DNA from: Acidimicrobiales bacterium | GTDB taxonomy: Bacteria > Actinomycetota > Acidimicrobiia > Acidimicrobiales > Aldehydirespiratoraceae | Length of the DNA: 64,000 bases | Assembly (NCBI GenBank): GCA_029246685.1 | Contig: JAQWMR010000010.1 | Location: 186,001 to 250,000 of the forward strand | Reading direction: 5' to 3' | The notes under the pieces: generated by a model | The model's input: the letters and a program-made list of their open reading frames with translations, nothing else | Told to the model about the DNA's origin: nothing | The model's database searches: none | Position numbers and translations under genes: made by a program | Shown: piece after piece, positions 16,730-24,952 of the stretch | Numbering within the stretch: position 1 is the stretch's first letter | How the letters are laid out: the number at the start of each line of letters is the position of its first letter

Positions 16730-17629
16730 TCAGATGGGCATGCCGTGGTGGGGCGGTACGTCGAGGTCGCCGATGGCATCGGCGCGACGGTGGAGCAGCT
16801 CGACCGTATCTCCGAGGCTCATGGTGATGATGTAGCGCCGCGCCGCGGTCTCGCTCACGACGAAATCGCCTTGGGCGTCGAGATCAGCTTCCTGCACTTG
16901 ACGTCCGCCCTTCTCGAGCATCGCCTTCATCTCGTCGAAGGTCATGCTCTTGCGGCCCGTCCCTTCACCGACGCGCTGCAGGTGCTCGGGCCGGTTGCGT
17001 TGGGCGGTGAAGAGACCCGTTCGTTGGAGCCCGCCGCCGGGGTAGAAGACCGACGCGCGGAGCGAGGTGTCCTCCATCACGAAGTTGTGGTGCAGCGCTT
17101 CAGTGAAGCAGCTCACAGCGGCCTTCGACGCGGCGTAGACCGATGCGGTCGGAACCGGAGCGAAGCCGCCGTCGCCCGATGAGGTGTTGATCACCTGCCC
17201 GGGCGCGCCGGTGTCGAGCATGCGGGGTACGAACTCGGACGTGCAGATCGCCATCCCGAACACGTTGACGCCGAAGCACCAACGCCAGTCGTTGGGTTCC
17301 TGCTGCCACGGCTTGCCGCCACCCCCGGAGGTGACGCCGGCGTTGTTGTAGAGGAGGTTGACCTTTCCGTGGCGCTCGTAGACCGCGTCGGCGAGCGCGG
17401 CGACGGATGATTCGTCGGTGATGTCGGTACGCACGCCCGACACGTCGCCGAGCGAGGAGAACTCCTCGACGGTCGCGTCGATCGTCTCGCCCTCGATGTC
17501 GGCGATCACGACGGCCGAACCGGCCCGCAGGAGCGCGCCCACGATGCCCTTGCCGATACCCCCGGCACCGCCGGTCACCACCGAAACGGAGCCGGCGATG
17601 TCGATGTCGGCGATCGTGTCGTCGCTCAT
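16730..17629 (-). CDS. SDR family oxidoreductase, copy 3
   Basis: A 299-residue SDR with TGGAGGIGKG near residue 20, YNNAGV near 95, a catalytic Ser in INTSSGDGG, and YAASK near 160. The C-terminal extension of about 60 residues carries a lysine-rich MTFDEMKAMLEKGGRQ segment. It shares a four-base ATGA overlap with the amidohydrolase upstream, so the two form an operon. Beyond NAD(P)-linked oxidation or reduction, no substrate can be named. Confidence 0.86.
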   Translation of the reverse strand: MSDDTIADIDIAGSVSVVTGGAGGIGKGIVGALLRAGSAVVIADIEGETIDATVEEFSSLGDVSGVRTDITDESSVAALADAVYERHGKVNLLYNNAGVTSGGGGKPWQQEPNDWRWCFGVNVFGMAICTSEFVPRMLDTGAPGQVINTSSGDGGFAPVPTASVYAASKAAVSCFTEALHHNFVMEDTSLRASVFYPGGGLQRTGLFTAQRNRPEHLQRVGEGTGRKSMTFDEMKAMLEKGGRQVQEADLDAQGDFVVSETAARRYIITMSLGDTVELLHRRADAIGDLDVPPHHGMPI

Positions 17630-18921
17630 GCTGCTGTCTCCTGGACCTGGTTGATCGGGTTCATGCCCGGGCAGCCCTTGGCCCGCTCGGGAATCTCCGA
17701 ATAGTCGATCGGTGTCTCGACGGACTCCTTCGTCGGACAGAACTGCTCGGCGAGCGGACGCAGCGCCTCGATGTCGAACTTGTAGACCTCGGCCGCGTTG
17801 TTGGTGAGCATCGTGGTGGTCTCTTCGCGCGTCATCTGCGCGAACGTCAGCCGGAGATGTTCATGCGTGTGGGGATAGGAGCCCTCGATGTGGGGGTAGT
17901 CGGAGCCCCACATGATCCGTTCCACGCCGACACTGCGGGCGCTCTCCGCCTCGGCCGGCCGCAGGAACGAGGCGCCGATGTAGCACTGGCGCTCGAAGTA
18001 CTCGGTGGGGGTGAGCGACATCTTCTCGACCGCCTGGCCGCCGAAGATCGATTCGCTGCCGTACTTCGAGTACTTCATCCGGTGGTGGAAGCTGTCGAGC
18101 TTCGCGAGCGTGTCGGGGACCCACGCGGTGCCCGTCTCGGTGATGATGTAGGGCATGTCGGGGTAGCGCTCGAAGACGCCGGAGAACATGAGGTGCCACA
18201 GCGCCCGCTGCGTCCACCACTGGACCTCGAGCATGAACATGGCGAGCGATGACGGGAAGTGGTTGCCGAAGTTCGGCGTGGCACCGCCGGCGTGGTGGTT
18301 GAGCGGCATGTCGTGGGCGGCGGCGGCGGCCCAGATCGGCTCGTAGGAGGCCGAGTAGAGCGGCTCGAACGGAGAGTCCGGCGGCGCGCCGGGTACGAGA
18401 ACGCCGCCCCGAAGTCCCTGGTCCGCGGCCCACTCGATCTCCTTGACCGAGCCTTCGACGTCGCCGAGGAAGATCTGAAAGATGCCGGCGCGACGCTCGG
18501 GTGCCTGGCTCACGAAGTCCGCGAGCCAGCGGTTGTGCGCACGCAGGCCGGCCCAGCGATGCTCGAAGTTGTCGGAGTAGGGCGGTGCCTCGAACGACGT
18601 GGATGCCGGTGGCGCGAACGGTGGCTGCGTGTTCGGGAACAACACGGCCGCGATCACGCCGTCCTCCTCCTGTTCCTGGAGCCGCTTCTCGGACGAGTGG
18701 TTGCGGTAGCCGAAGACCTCGGGGTCGCCGTCGACGCCGACTTCCAGCGGCGTGCGTTCCATGCCCGCGAACATGGCCTTTCGGTTCTCGGCTTCCGTGG
18801 TCATGTACCCGGCCCAGGCGTCGAACTCTTCGTGGTACTTGGATTCGAGGTAGGGCCGGTAGTCGAGAAGATCCGCGCCGCAATGCGTGTCGGCGCTGAT
18901 GACGATGTGGTGCTCGCTCAT
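17626..18921 (-). CDS. Amidohydrolase_2 family protein, copy 1
   Basis: A 431-residue metal-dependent TIM-barrel hydrolase or decarboxylase of the ACMSD-like amidohydrolase_2 family. The N-terminal ISADTHCG replaces the usual DxHxH metal motif. NHHAGG near 225 and the late MWGSDYPHIEGSYPH (metal-site Asp and His) fit the family. The C-terminal tail of about 60 residues is longer than minimal members. It is the first gene of a leftward pair with the SDR. Related genes in actinobacteria often sit in aromatic or terpenoid catabolic loci; the substrate is not predictable. Confidence 0.82.
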   Translation of the reverse strand: MSEHHIVISADTHCGADLLDYRPYLESKYHEEFDAWAGYMTTEAENRKAMFAGMERTPLEVGVDGDPEVFGYRNHSSEKRLQEQEEDGVIAAVLFPNTQPPFAPPASTSFEAPPYSDNFEHRWAGLRAHNRWLADFVSQAPERRAGIFQIFLGDVEGSVKEIEWAADQGLRGGVLVPGAPPDSPFEPLYSASYEPIWAAAAAHDMPLNHHAGGATPNFGNHFPSSLAMFMLEVQWWTQRALWHLMFSGVFERYPDMPYIITETGTAWVPDTLAKLDSFHHRMKYSKYGSESIFGGQAVEKMSLTPTEYFERQCYIGASFLRPAEAESARSVGVERIMWGSDYPHIEGSYPHTHEHLRLTFAQMTREETTTMLTNNAAEVYKFDIEALRPLAEQFCPTKESVETPIDYSEIPERAKGCPGMNPINQVQETAA

Positions 18922-18991
18922 CTCCGTAGTCTGTCGGGCCGAGGCGTGGAGAGCGAACTCAGCGGGCGAATGTCTCGTGCTTGCCGCCCTA

Positions 18992-19021
18992 TTGAGCAGG
19001 CGGCTAAGTTGCCGCTACTAT
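18992..19021 (+). promoter_or_regulatory. Candidate sigma70-type promoter of the TfdA-like gene
   Basis: TTGAGC (18992-18997) and TACTAT (19016-19021) are separated by 18 bases in the 181-base divergent intergenic region. They would start an mRNA with about a 75-base leader ahead of ATG 19103. The match is good by eye but untested. Confidence 0.42.
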
Positions 19022-19102
19022 TCCTGGCAAGACATTTCGGGATTGGCCAACGGGGCCAAGACCATCGGGCTAGCCCACCGAGCGAAACGCGGAGCAGGCA
19101 AC

Positions 19103-20182
19103 ATGACAGCGACGGAGTCGATCGACTTCCTTCAGGCGCCGGCGGAACTCGATCAGCAGCTGGACGATCTCATCCTTCCGGAATGGTGGGACGGAACGCC
19201 GGCGATCCCAACGGATCGCTACGAGGTCGACGCCGGAGGGCAGGCCGATCTGGACCCGGCCGGCGACCTCGCCGCCGAGATGCAGCGCGTCTACGACGAG
19301 GTCGGACTCGTACACGTGCGCAACACGGGCCTCACCGAACTGGCCGACATGCGGACGCTCGCGCAGCATTGTCTTCCGGGCGAGATGAAGTACGAGGGCG
19401 GCTCGAATCCGCGGGGGGCCCTCGAGGCCAACGTGTTCGAGGTCGGCGCTCCGCTGACCGCTCACCTCCACTATCACCACGAGATGGCCTACGTCTCGAA
19501 GAGCACCCGGGCGCTCGCGTTCCTGTGCAAGAAGTCTCTCCCGGACCGGGGGGCCACCTACTTCTCCGACGGGCTCGCGAGCACCGAATACATGCTGTCC
19601 ACCGAGCTCGGACAGAAGCTCAAGGAACTCGGCGTCTGCTACCACCGAAACCTGACCGACCGTGAGGCGTTCAAGGACAAGCTCGAGGTCGGCGTCTACA
19701 ACCACTGGCAGCTGTCGATGGACACCGACGATTCGACCGAGGCGGAGGCGTATGCCCGCGAGCGCGGCCTGTTCACCGAGTGGGGCCCGGACCGCCTGTT
19801 GAAGACGCGCTACTACTGCGAGGCCTTCGAGTACGACCCGGTCACGGACCGCAACCTCTTCTATTGCTCCATCGCTGACCACGGCATGTGGTTCGACGGG
19901 TGGCCGTTAGTGATGCATCTTCCGCACAACGACCGGCCGCTGCACATGACGTTCGGTGACGACTCGGAGTTCAGCCGCGACGAGCTGCAGCAGATGGTCA
20001 GTCAGTACGACAGGTTCGGCATCAAGGTGGATTGGAGAGTCGGCGAGATCGCCGTCTTCGACAACTTCCGCTTCGCGCATGGCCGCCCGGGCATCGAGCT
20101 CACCGACGGCGAAGAGCGTCAGCTCGGCGTCATCCTCGGCCCCAAGTACGACCGAGTCGGCACCTACCGCGACAAGTGGTGA
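19103..20182 (+). CDS. TauD/TfdA-family Fe(II)/2-oxoglutarate dioxygenase, copy 1
   Basis: A 359-residue dioxygenase. It would couple 2-oxoglutarate decarboxylation to hydroxylation of a small substrate. HLHYHHEMAY near 120 supplies the H-x-E metal pair, FRFAHGRPGIE near 330 the distal His and the 2-oxoglutarate-binding Arg. The start at ATG 19103 has GGAG about 12 bases upstream. It is a single gene, read away from the amidohydrolase/SDR operon. Confidence 0.82.
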   Translation: MTATESIDFLQAPAELDQQLDDLILPEWWDGTPAIPTDRYEVDAGGQADLDPAGDLAAEMQRVYDEVGLVHVRNTGLTELADMRTLAQHCLPGEMKYEGGSNPRGALEANVFEVGAPLTAHLHYHHEMAYVSKSTRALAFLCKKSLPDRGATYFSDGLASTEYMLSTELGQKLKELGVCYHRNLTDREAFKDKLEVGVYNHWQLSMDTDDSTEAEAYARERGLFTEWGPDRLLKTRYYCEAFEYDPVTDRNLFYCSIADHGMWFDGWPLVMHLPHNDRPLHMTFGDDSEFSRDELQQMVSQYDRFGIKVDWRVGEIAVFDNFRFAHGRPGIELTDGEERQLGVILGPKYDRVGTYRDKW

Positions 20183-20206
20183 CCGGCCACCGTGCGCTGA
20201 AACGCC

Positions 20207-20452
20207 CTAGCTGACGGCTTTAAGTTCGGCCTTCGTGCGGAGGCCGTCGCGATCTTTGCGCTCGAGGCAGCAGTTCAGCGCACGAATCTTGTCGCTGGCC
20301 GTGGTCTTGTGGAATCGCGGCACGAGCGCGTGGACGAACGCCGCCATCGCAGCACCGGCGAGCTGACGGCTGACGCCCATGGCGACACAGAAGTGCTCGC
20401 CGAAGGTCTCGCCGGTCTCGTGCGGGTGCTCGGTGAAGGGGTTGGCAGCCAT
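20207..20452 (-). CDS. Small DUF6356-like protein
   Basis: An 81-residue protein beginning MAANPFTEHPHETGETF, with a central Ala-rich hydrophobic helix (GAAMAAFVHALVP) and a basic, double-Cys C-terminal part (ALNCCLERKDRD). This matches small actinobacterial/proteobacterial proteins listed as DUF6356, of unknown function. ATG 20452 is preferred over upstream in-frame starts because conservation begins there. Divergent from the AsnC regulator. Confidence 0.65.
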   Translation of the reverse strand: MAANPFTEHPHETGETFGEHFCVAMGVSRQLAGAAMAAFVHALVPRFHKTTASDKIRALNCCLERKDRDGLRTKAELKAVS

Positions 20453-20473
20453 GGATCCAGGGTAGGGAAATCT

Positions 20474-20486
20474 GGATCGAAGATCC
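20474..20486. promoter_or_regulatory. Palindrome upstream of the AsnC-family gene
   Basis: GGATC-GAA-GATCC lies between the divergent DUF6356 and AsnC-family genes. A second AT-rich segment with TGCGCAATTCC follows at about 20500-20510. Lrp/AsnC proteins commonly bind imperfect palindromes in their own promoters, so autoregulation is a reasonable guess. Confidence 0.3.
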
Positions 20487-20544
20487 CTGCGAAAATCTGC
20501 GCAATTCCGATACTTGGCGGAACACACAGCCCCTGTGACCATGG

Positions 20545-21024
20545 GTGTTGGTAGATTCTTCTATTGTGGATGAAGTTGATCGGGAAATACTGCGTTTGCT
20601 GCAGGAGCAAGGTGACCTGACCGCGCGGGAGCTGGCAGAGGAGGTCGGGCTCACGCCGACGCCCGTCTGGCGGCGCGTCCAGAACCTCGAGAAGGACGGC
20701 GTCATCCGAGGTCGGGTCGCCCTCGTGGATCCCGCGGCGTTGAACCTCGACGTGACCGCGCTCGTCCACATTCGGACGAACGATCACAGCGCGGCGTGGC
20801 TCGACCGGTTCTGCGCCGGCATCGCCGACCTCTCGGAAATCGTCGAGGCGTACCGAACGTCCGGAGAGATCGACTACACGCTCAAGGTCGTGGTGCCGTC
20901 GATCGAGGCGTACGACGACTTCTACAAGCGGCTCATCGCTCGGGTCGATCTCTACGACGTTCGCACCGTCTTCGTGATGGAGCAGATGAAGCAGACGACC
21001 GCCCTGCCGCTCGACTATCTCTGA
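20545..21024 (+). CDS. Lrp/AsnC family transcriptional regulator
   Basis: About 150-159 residues. The N-terminal winged HTH runs through DREILRLLQEQGDLTARELAEE and PTPVWRRVQNLEKDGVI, and the C-terminal RAM/AsnC ligand domain ends near VRTVFVMEQMKQTTALPL. These proteins form dimers/octamers and sense amino acids or related acids. GTG 20545, TTG 20548 and GTG 20566 are all possible starts and none has a strong ribosome site; homology begins at the last. It lies 63 bases before the dehydrogenase operon, which it probably controls. Confidence 0.85.
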   Translation: MLVDSSIVDEVDREILRLLQEQGDLTARELAEEVGLTPTPVWRRVQNLEKDGVIRGRVALVDPAALNLDVTALVHIRTNDHSAAWLDRFCAGIADLSEIVEAYRTSGEIDYTLKVVVPSIEAYDDFYKRLIARVDLYDVRTVFVMEQMKQTTALPLDYL

Positions 21025-21087
21025 TTCTCACCCGGCCCGAAGCAACGGGTACGTTGGCCGTCGCAACGACTGGCAACGGGAGGCCTC

Positions 21088-21963
21088 GTGACGGCCATGA
21101 TCGGCTACATCGGGATCGGCGACATGGGTGGCTCCATGGCTGGCTGGCTCGCACAACAGGACGAGTTCGACGTCCACGTCTTCGACCTCAGCGCCGACGC
21201 CGTCGCCGCGGTCGTCGAGAAGGGTGCGACGGCCGCTGAGTCCGGCGCGGCGCTCGCCGCGGCCTGTGACCACATCTCCATCTGTGTGCCGAACGACGAG
21301 ATCGTCATGGACGTGATCAGCGGGGAGAACGGCATCCTCGAGTCATGCAACCCCGGCACGACGATCGCGATTCACTCGACGATTCATCCCGACACCGTCC
21401 GAGATGCCGCGGCCCTCGCCGCCGATCATCAGGTGATCGTGTTCGATGCGTCCGTCGGTGGCGGCACGGCGAACGCCGACAAAGGCAACCTGTCCATCAT
21501 GGTCGGCGTTCCGGACAGCGGGCTCACGCCGACGGCGCGGGCGGTGCTCGACTCGTGTGGCGGTGTCGTCTTCGAAGCCGGCGGTGTCGGAACGGGCGCC
21601 GCGATGAAGGTCGCGTTCAACGTCATGACCTACTTCCAGCAGGCCGCGGCGAGCGCCGCGCACCAGATCATGGTGGGCGAGGGTGCGGATCCGGCCCTGC
21701 TGCTCGACGGCTGGCGCCACATCGGGCAACTCGGAGCACTGACGGAACTGTTCTGGGGGATCCTCGACATTTCCGCCGACGACAAGGGCGGCCCGATCGG
21801 CGACTTCCTCAAGGGCCCGATCTATCTTGCGGAGAAGGACCTCGATCTCGCCGCGAGCCTCGGCCTCGAGACCGGTCGACCGATGCCCGTCGTGGAGGCG
21901 GTGCGTGACTCGATGAATCTCGTCTACGGCATGCCCGATGCGGCCGACGAACAGGAGAGCTGA
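21088..21963 (+). CDS. 3-hydroxyisobutyrate dehydrogenase-family NAD(P) oxidoreductase
   Basis: A 291-residue beta-hydroxyacid dehydrogenase. The Rossmann motif IGYIGIGDMGGSMA is at the N-terminus, the substrate-binding segment DASVGGGTANAD near 125, and the catalytic Lys in GTGAAMKVAFN near 175. Members oxidise 3-hydroxyisobutyrate, tartronate semialdehyde or similar. It is the first structural gene of a four-gene operon controlled presumably by the AsnC gene, with a one-base space (TGACATG) to the next gene. Confidence 0.86.
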   Translation: MTAMIGYIGIGDMGGSMAGWLAQQDEFDVHVFDLSADAVAAVVEKGATAAESGAALAAACDHISICVPNDEIVMDVISGENGILESCNPGTTIAIHSTIHPDTVRDAAALAADHQVIVFDASVGGGTANADKGNLSIMVGVPDSGLTPTARAVLDSCGGVVFEAGGVGTGAAMKVAFNVMTYFQQAAASAAHQIMVGEGADPALLLDGWRHIGQLGALTELFWGILDISADDKGGPIGDFLKGPIYLAEKDLDLAASLGLETGRPMPVVEAVRDSMNLVYGMPDAADEQES

Positions 21964-21964
21964 C

Positions 21965-22369
21965 ATGGCGCACGAAGTGGATCAGGCGAAGTGGGAGCAG
22001 GGTGCGGCGAAGCTGGAGGACGTCTATCAGGGCATCGTCCCCGTCGTTCCCCAGGGGTTCATGGACTTCGCCGACATCATGACCGAGGACTTGTTCGGCG
22101 CCGTCTGGACCCGCGATGCGCTCGAGGTTCGCGACCGACGTCTGATCATCATGGGTGTCATCGCCGCCATCGGCGGCACCAGCACCTGGGAGATCCAGTG
22201 CAAGGCCGGTCTGAAGCGCGGTGACTTCACCGCAGAGCAACTGCGGGAGGTCCTGATTCAGGCGACGCCGTACGTCGGCTATCCGCGAGCTGCAGAGTTC
22301 ACCGGTGTGACAGAAGGCGCGATCGCCTGGTGGGAGAAAGAACAGGCTGACGCCGAGGAGACCGACTGA
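21965..22369 (+). CDS. Carboxymuconolactone decarboxylase-like protein without CxxC
   Basis: A 134-residue all-helical CMD/AhpD-fold protein. RDRRLIIMGVIAAIGG and KRGDFTAEQLREVLIQATPYVGYPRAAEF are the family helices. It lacks a CxxC pair, so it resembles gamma-carboxymuconolactone decarboxylase (Cys-independent) rather than peroxidase members. The start one base after the preceding stop and the overlap of its TGA with the next ATG indicate coupled translation. The role in the operon is unknown. Confidence 0.8.
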   Translation: MAHEVDQAKWEQGAAKLEDVYQGIVPVVPQGFMDFADIMTEDLFGAVWTRDALEVRDRRLIIMGVIAAIGGTSTWEIQCKAGLKRGDFTAEQLREVLIQATPYVGYPRAAEFTGVTEGAIAWWEKEQADAEETD

Positions 22370-23316
22370 TGGCTGCCATCACTGCCGGTGACGGTTGGAG
22401 CTTCGGTCTTCAGCTGCCGATCCAGACCCTGACCCGAACGCTTGTCGACCCGTGGGAGGACGACGCGACGGTCGACGATCTCGTCACGATCGCGAGTCGT
22501 TGCGACGACCGGGGCTACGACTTCGTCGGCGTCTGCGACCACGTCGCGATTCCCGACAACGCGTACGCGTCGCGGATGACCACGACCTGGTACGACACGA
22601 TCGCGACGCTTGCGTACCTCGCGGCGAAGACACAGAACACGCGGCTGCTCTCCGTCGTGTGGATCGCCGGCTACCGCCATCCGCTCCAGACCGCGAAGTC
22701 GTTCGGCACGCTCGATCATCTCTCCGGCGGGCGGGCCATCCTCGGCGTCGGTGCTGGTCACGTCGAGGCGGAGTTCGATGCCCTCGGTGTCGACTTCAAA
22801 ACGCGAGGCAAGCGACTCGACGACACGCTCGACGCCGTCCGCGGTGCGTTCGCCGACACCTACGTGTCCCATGAGGGTGACTTCTATTCCTACGCCGACG
22901 TGGGCGTCGCGCCACAGCCGGCGAACGAACTGCCCATCTGGGTCGGCGGCTCGGGTAGAGCCTCGTGGCGTCGGACCGGCCGCGTCGGCGACGGCTACAT
23001 CCCGATGGGCAACGGCAAGGAGCAGTACGCCGAGATCATCGACACCGTCGGTGCGGCGGGGGAGGCCGCGGGTCGAAGTGCCGCGACGTTCGACATCGGC
23101 TACATGCCGCCCTGGACCTACCTCCTCGGCGACGTACCGGAGGGCGTGATGGCGTTGTCCGGCGGCATCGAGCCGTTGGCCGAGGACATCAGGGCTGCCC
23201 GCGAAGTCGGGGCGAACACGATCCACCTCAAGTTCCGGTCGCGCGACGTCGCCGAGTACCTGGAGCAGGTCGACGCGTTCGTCGAGCAGGTCGTCCCGCT
23301 CGTCAATGAGGCCTGA
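22369..23316 (+). CDS. LLM-class (F420-type) oxidoreductase, copy 2
   Basis: A 315-residue luciferase-like enzyme. FVGVCDHVAIPDN, TLDHLSGGRAILGVGAGHVEAEF and IWVGGSGRASWRR are the standard LLM motifs, and the N-terminal extension carries the LQLPIQT strand. It would bind F420 or FMN and oxidise an organic substrate. It shares one base with the CMD-like stop (TGATG). It forms the middle of the operon from 21088 to 24162. Confidence 0.86.
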   Translation: MAAITAGDGWSFGLQLPIQTLTRTLVDPWEDDATVDDLVTIASRCDDRGYDFVGVCDHVAIPDNAYASRMTTTWYDTIATLAYLAAKTQNTRLLSVVWIAGYRHPLQTAKSFGTLDHLSGGRAILGVGAGHVEAEFDALGVDFKTRGKRLDDTLDAVRGAFADTYVSHEGDFYSYADVGVAPQPANELPIWVGGSGRASWRRTGRVGDGYIPMGNGKEQYAEIIDTVGAAGEAAGRSAATFDIGYMPPWTYLLGDVPEGVMALSGGIEPLAEDIRAAREVGANTIHLKFRSRDVAEYLEQVDAFVEQVVPLVNEA

Positions 23317-23334
23317 GTTCGCGACACTGCGGAT

Positions 23335-24162
23335 ATGACGCACGAACTCACCAGGACGTACGAGGTAGAGGGCTTCTCGCTCGCGTGGGACGAGTGGGGG
23401 AGCGGCGACGGTCCGCCGCTCGTACTCGTCCATGGCTTCTCGGGCTCGGCCCACGACTTCGATCTCCACATCGATGCGCTCTCCGCCGATCGACGAGTCC
23501 TCGCGATCGACCACCGTGGCCACGGGCGTTCCTCGAACTCCCTCGACGAGGAGACGTACACGGTCGACCACATCGTGGACGACGTGATCGACTGGCTGTC
23601 CCACACCGTCGACGCGCCGATCGATCTGCTCGGCCACTCGATGGGTGGCCGCGTCGCGCTGCGCTTCGCTCTCGCCCGGCGTGACCTCCTGAACTCGATG
23701 ATCCTGATGGACACCACGGCGTGGAGCTTCGGCATCGAGGATCCCGAGGTTGCCGAGATGATCACCGGCTTCTTCGGTTCGATCACCCTCGACACGCCGA
23801 TGGGTCAGGTACCTGAGTCGCCGGAGACGCCGCTGATCGCCGCAGCGACGCCGGGGGATTGGCAAGCCCGCAAGGACGAGCTCAGTGCGGCGTTCGACCC
23901 GATGGCCTGCAAGGCCCTCGGCCTCGCCCTCTTCGGTGACCGCCTCGAACAGGTCGACCACCGCCTCGGTGACATCGACGCGCCGGTCACCGTGATCGCC
24001 GGCGAGCACGACCACCCCTACGTCGATCACGCCCACGCGCTCGCCGACGGTGTGGCGAACGGCCAGGCCGTCATCATCGAGGGCGCCTACCACTCGCCCC
24101 AACTCACCCATCAGTCCGACTGGCTCACCGCCGTCCAGAGTCACCTCACCCGCGTCGCCTGA
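23335..24162 (+). CDS. Alpha/beta hydrolase
   Basis: A 275-residue alpha/beta-hydrolase. The oxyanion motif VLVHGFSG is near 35, the nucleophile in LLGHSMGG near 105, the acid in IAGEHDHPYVD near 225, and the His in EGAYHSPQL near 250. It would hydrolyse an ester, lactone or C-C bond. It is the last gene of the operon, 18 bases after the LLM gene, and suits opening of a ring or ester made by the LLM oxidation; that link is inference. Confidence 0.85.
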   Translation: MTHELTRTYEVEGFSLAWDEWGSGDGPPLVLVHGFSGSAHDFDLHIDALSADRRVLAIDHRGHGRSSNSLDEETYTVDHIVDDVIDWLSHTVDAPIDLLGHSMGGRVALRFALARRDLLNSMILMDTTAWSFGIEDPEVAEMITGFFGSITLDTPMGQVPESPETPLIAAATPGDWQARKDELSAAFDPMACKALGLALFGDRLEQVDHRLGDIDAPVTVIAGEHDHPYVDHAHALADGVANGQAVIIEGAYHSPQLTHQSDWLTAVQSHLTRVA

Positions 24163-24222
24163 CGGCTTCTTAACCGAGTTGCGCGTGGTAAGCCCGCGTT
24201 GCTCGACGCAGATCGGTGGGTG

Positions 24223-24630
24223 CTAGATCGCGATGAATACGCCGACGGTCAGGATGGCGATCCCGGCCGTGTGCAAGATCCCCATGATCGAGCCGAGGGC
24301 AATGCCGATGCCCTTGGTGGCGAACTCGTCCTCGACGCCGAGGCGCCAGTTCAGGAAGTCCTTCACGAACAGCAGGACGGCGCCGACGACGAGCACCCAT
24401 GCGGCGGCGTTCTCCCAGCCGGACGACAGATCGCTCAGGCCGGCGGCAAGGGCGAGTCCGAGCAGTATCGCGCCCTGCATGTAGCAACCCTCGTGGGTGC
24501 GCAGGAGGTAATGCGGCGCCGGTGTCGAGTCGTTCATGCGAATCATGCCCATGACGTGTCCGGTGAGCACGCCCAGGACGAGCATCACCATCCCGCCCGC
24601 GGTCAGAATCTCTTGTGATGTTTCAGCCAT
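24223..24630 (-). CDS. Small four-helix membrane protein
   Basis: A 135-residue integral membrane protein with four hydrophobic segments around residues 8-28, 50-68, 75-92 and 110-133. The LRTHEGCYMQGAILLGLALAAG segment (a conserved His/Glu ahead of helix 2) recalls the styrene-oxide-isomerase/hydroxylaminobenzene-mutase fold, but I cannot confirm this. ATG 24630 is chosen since upstream codons are charged and unlike a protein start. Single gene, convergent with the hydrolase operon. Confidence 0.6.
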   Translation of the reverse strand: MAETSQEILTAGGMVMLVLGVLTGHVMGMIRMNDSTPAPHYLLRTHEGCYMQGAILLGLALAAGLSDLSSGWENAAAWVLVVGAVLLFVKDFLNWRLGVEDEFATKGIGIALGSIMGILHTAGIAILTVGVFIAI

Positions 24631-24658
24631 GGACGGAATCTCTCGCGAGACACGCGTC

Positions 24659-24952
24659 TCACGCCGAGTCGGGCGATTCTCCGAGCCACCACGGCGGTCC
24701 GACTCGGTCCGGGAACGGCTGGCTTCGAGCGGCACCGCGGCGGATGTCGCGTAGGGCGCCGACTTCGGCGATGTGGTGGACGTTCTCAGCGATCATCGAC
24801 GTGACGACGTGGACGATCGGCAACCGCTCGCCCCAGTGGACCGGCCGCCTCTCGAAGACCTCTTCGTCGACCACGCGTGCGTCATCTGCGCGTGGAGTAC
24901 TGCGGCGGGTGATGGGTTCGGGATCGACGACTCGACCATTGCGCCTACCATG
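24659..24952 (-). pseudogene. Remnant of a DinB/DUF664-like gene (C-terminal half)
   Basis: On the minus strand, VHWGERLPIVHVVTSMIAENVHHIAEVGALRDI resembles the conserved last helices of DinB-superfamily proteins (usually HW... and a 'HxxHAxxLREaid' segment). Upstream, the neighbouring frame reads VLHAQMT, which joins this segment if one base is shifted near 24885. The N-terminal half that a 160-170-residue DinB protein needs is absent, because the amidohydrolase occupies that DNA. I therefore read it as a decayed fragment. Confidence 0.45.

Noticed and set aside
18922..19102. Small gene in the 181-base divergent region upstream of the TfdA-like gene
   Set aside because: The plus frame runs through it without homology; a promoter and leader explain it better.
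22279..24144. A 621-codon open frame on the minus strand across the LLM and hydrolase genes
   Set aside because: It mirrors the plus-strand genes, its protein is rich in Arg/Val/Asp without family motifs, and the plus-strand proteins are clear family members. High-GC codon bias produces such antisense frames.
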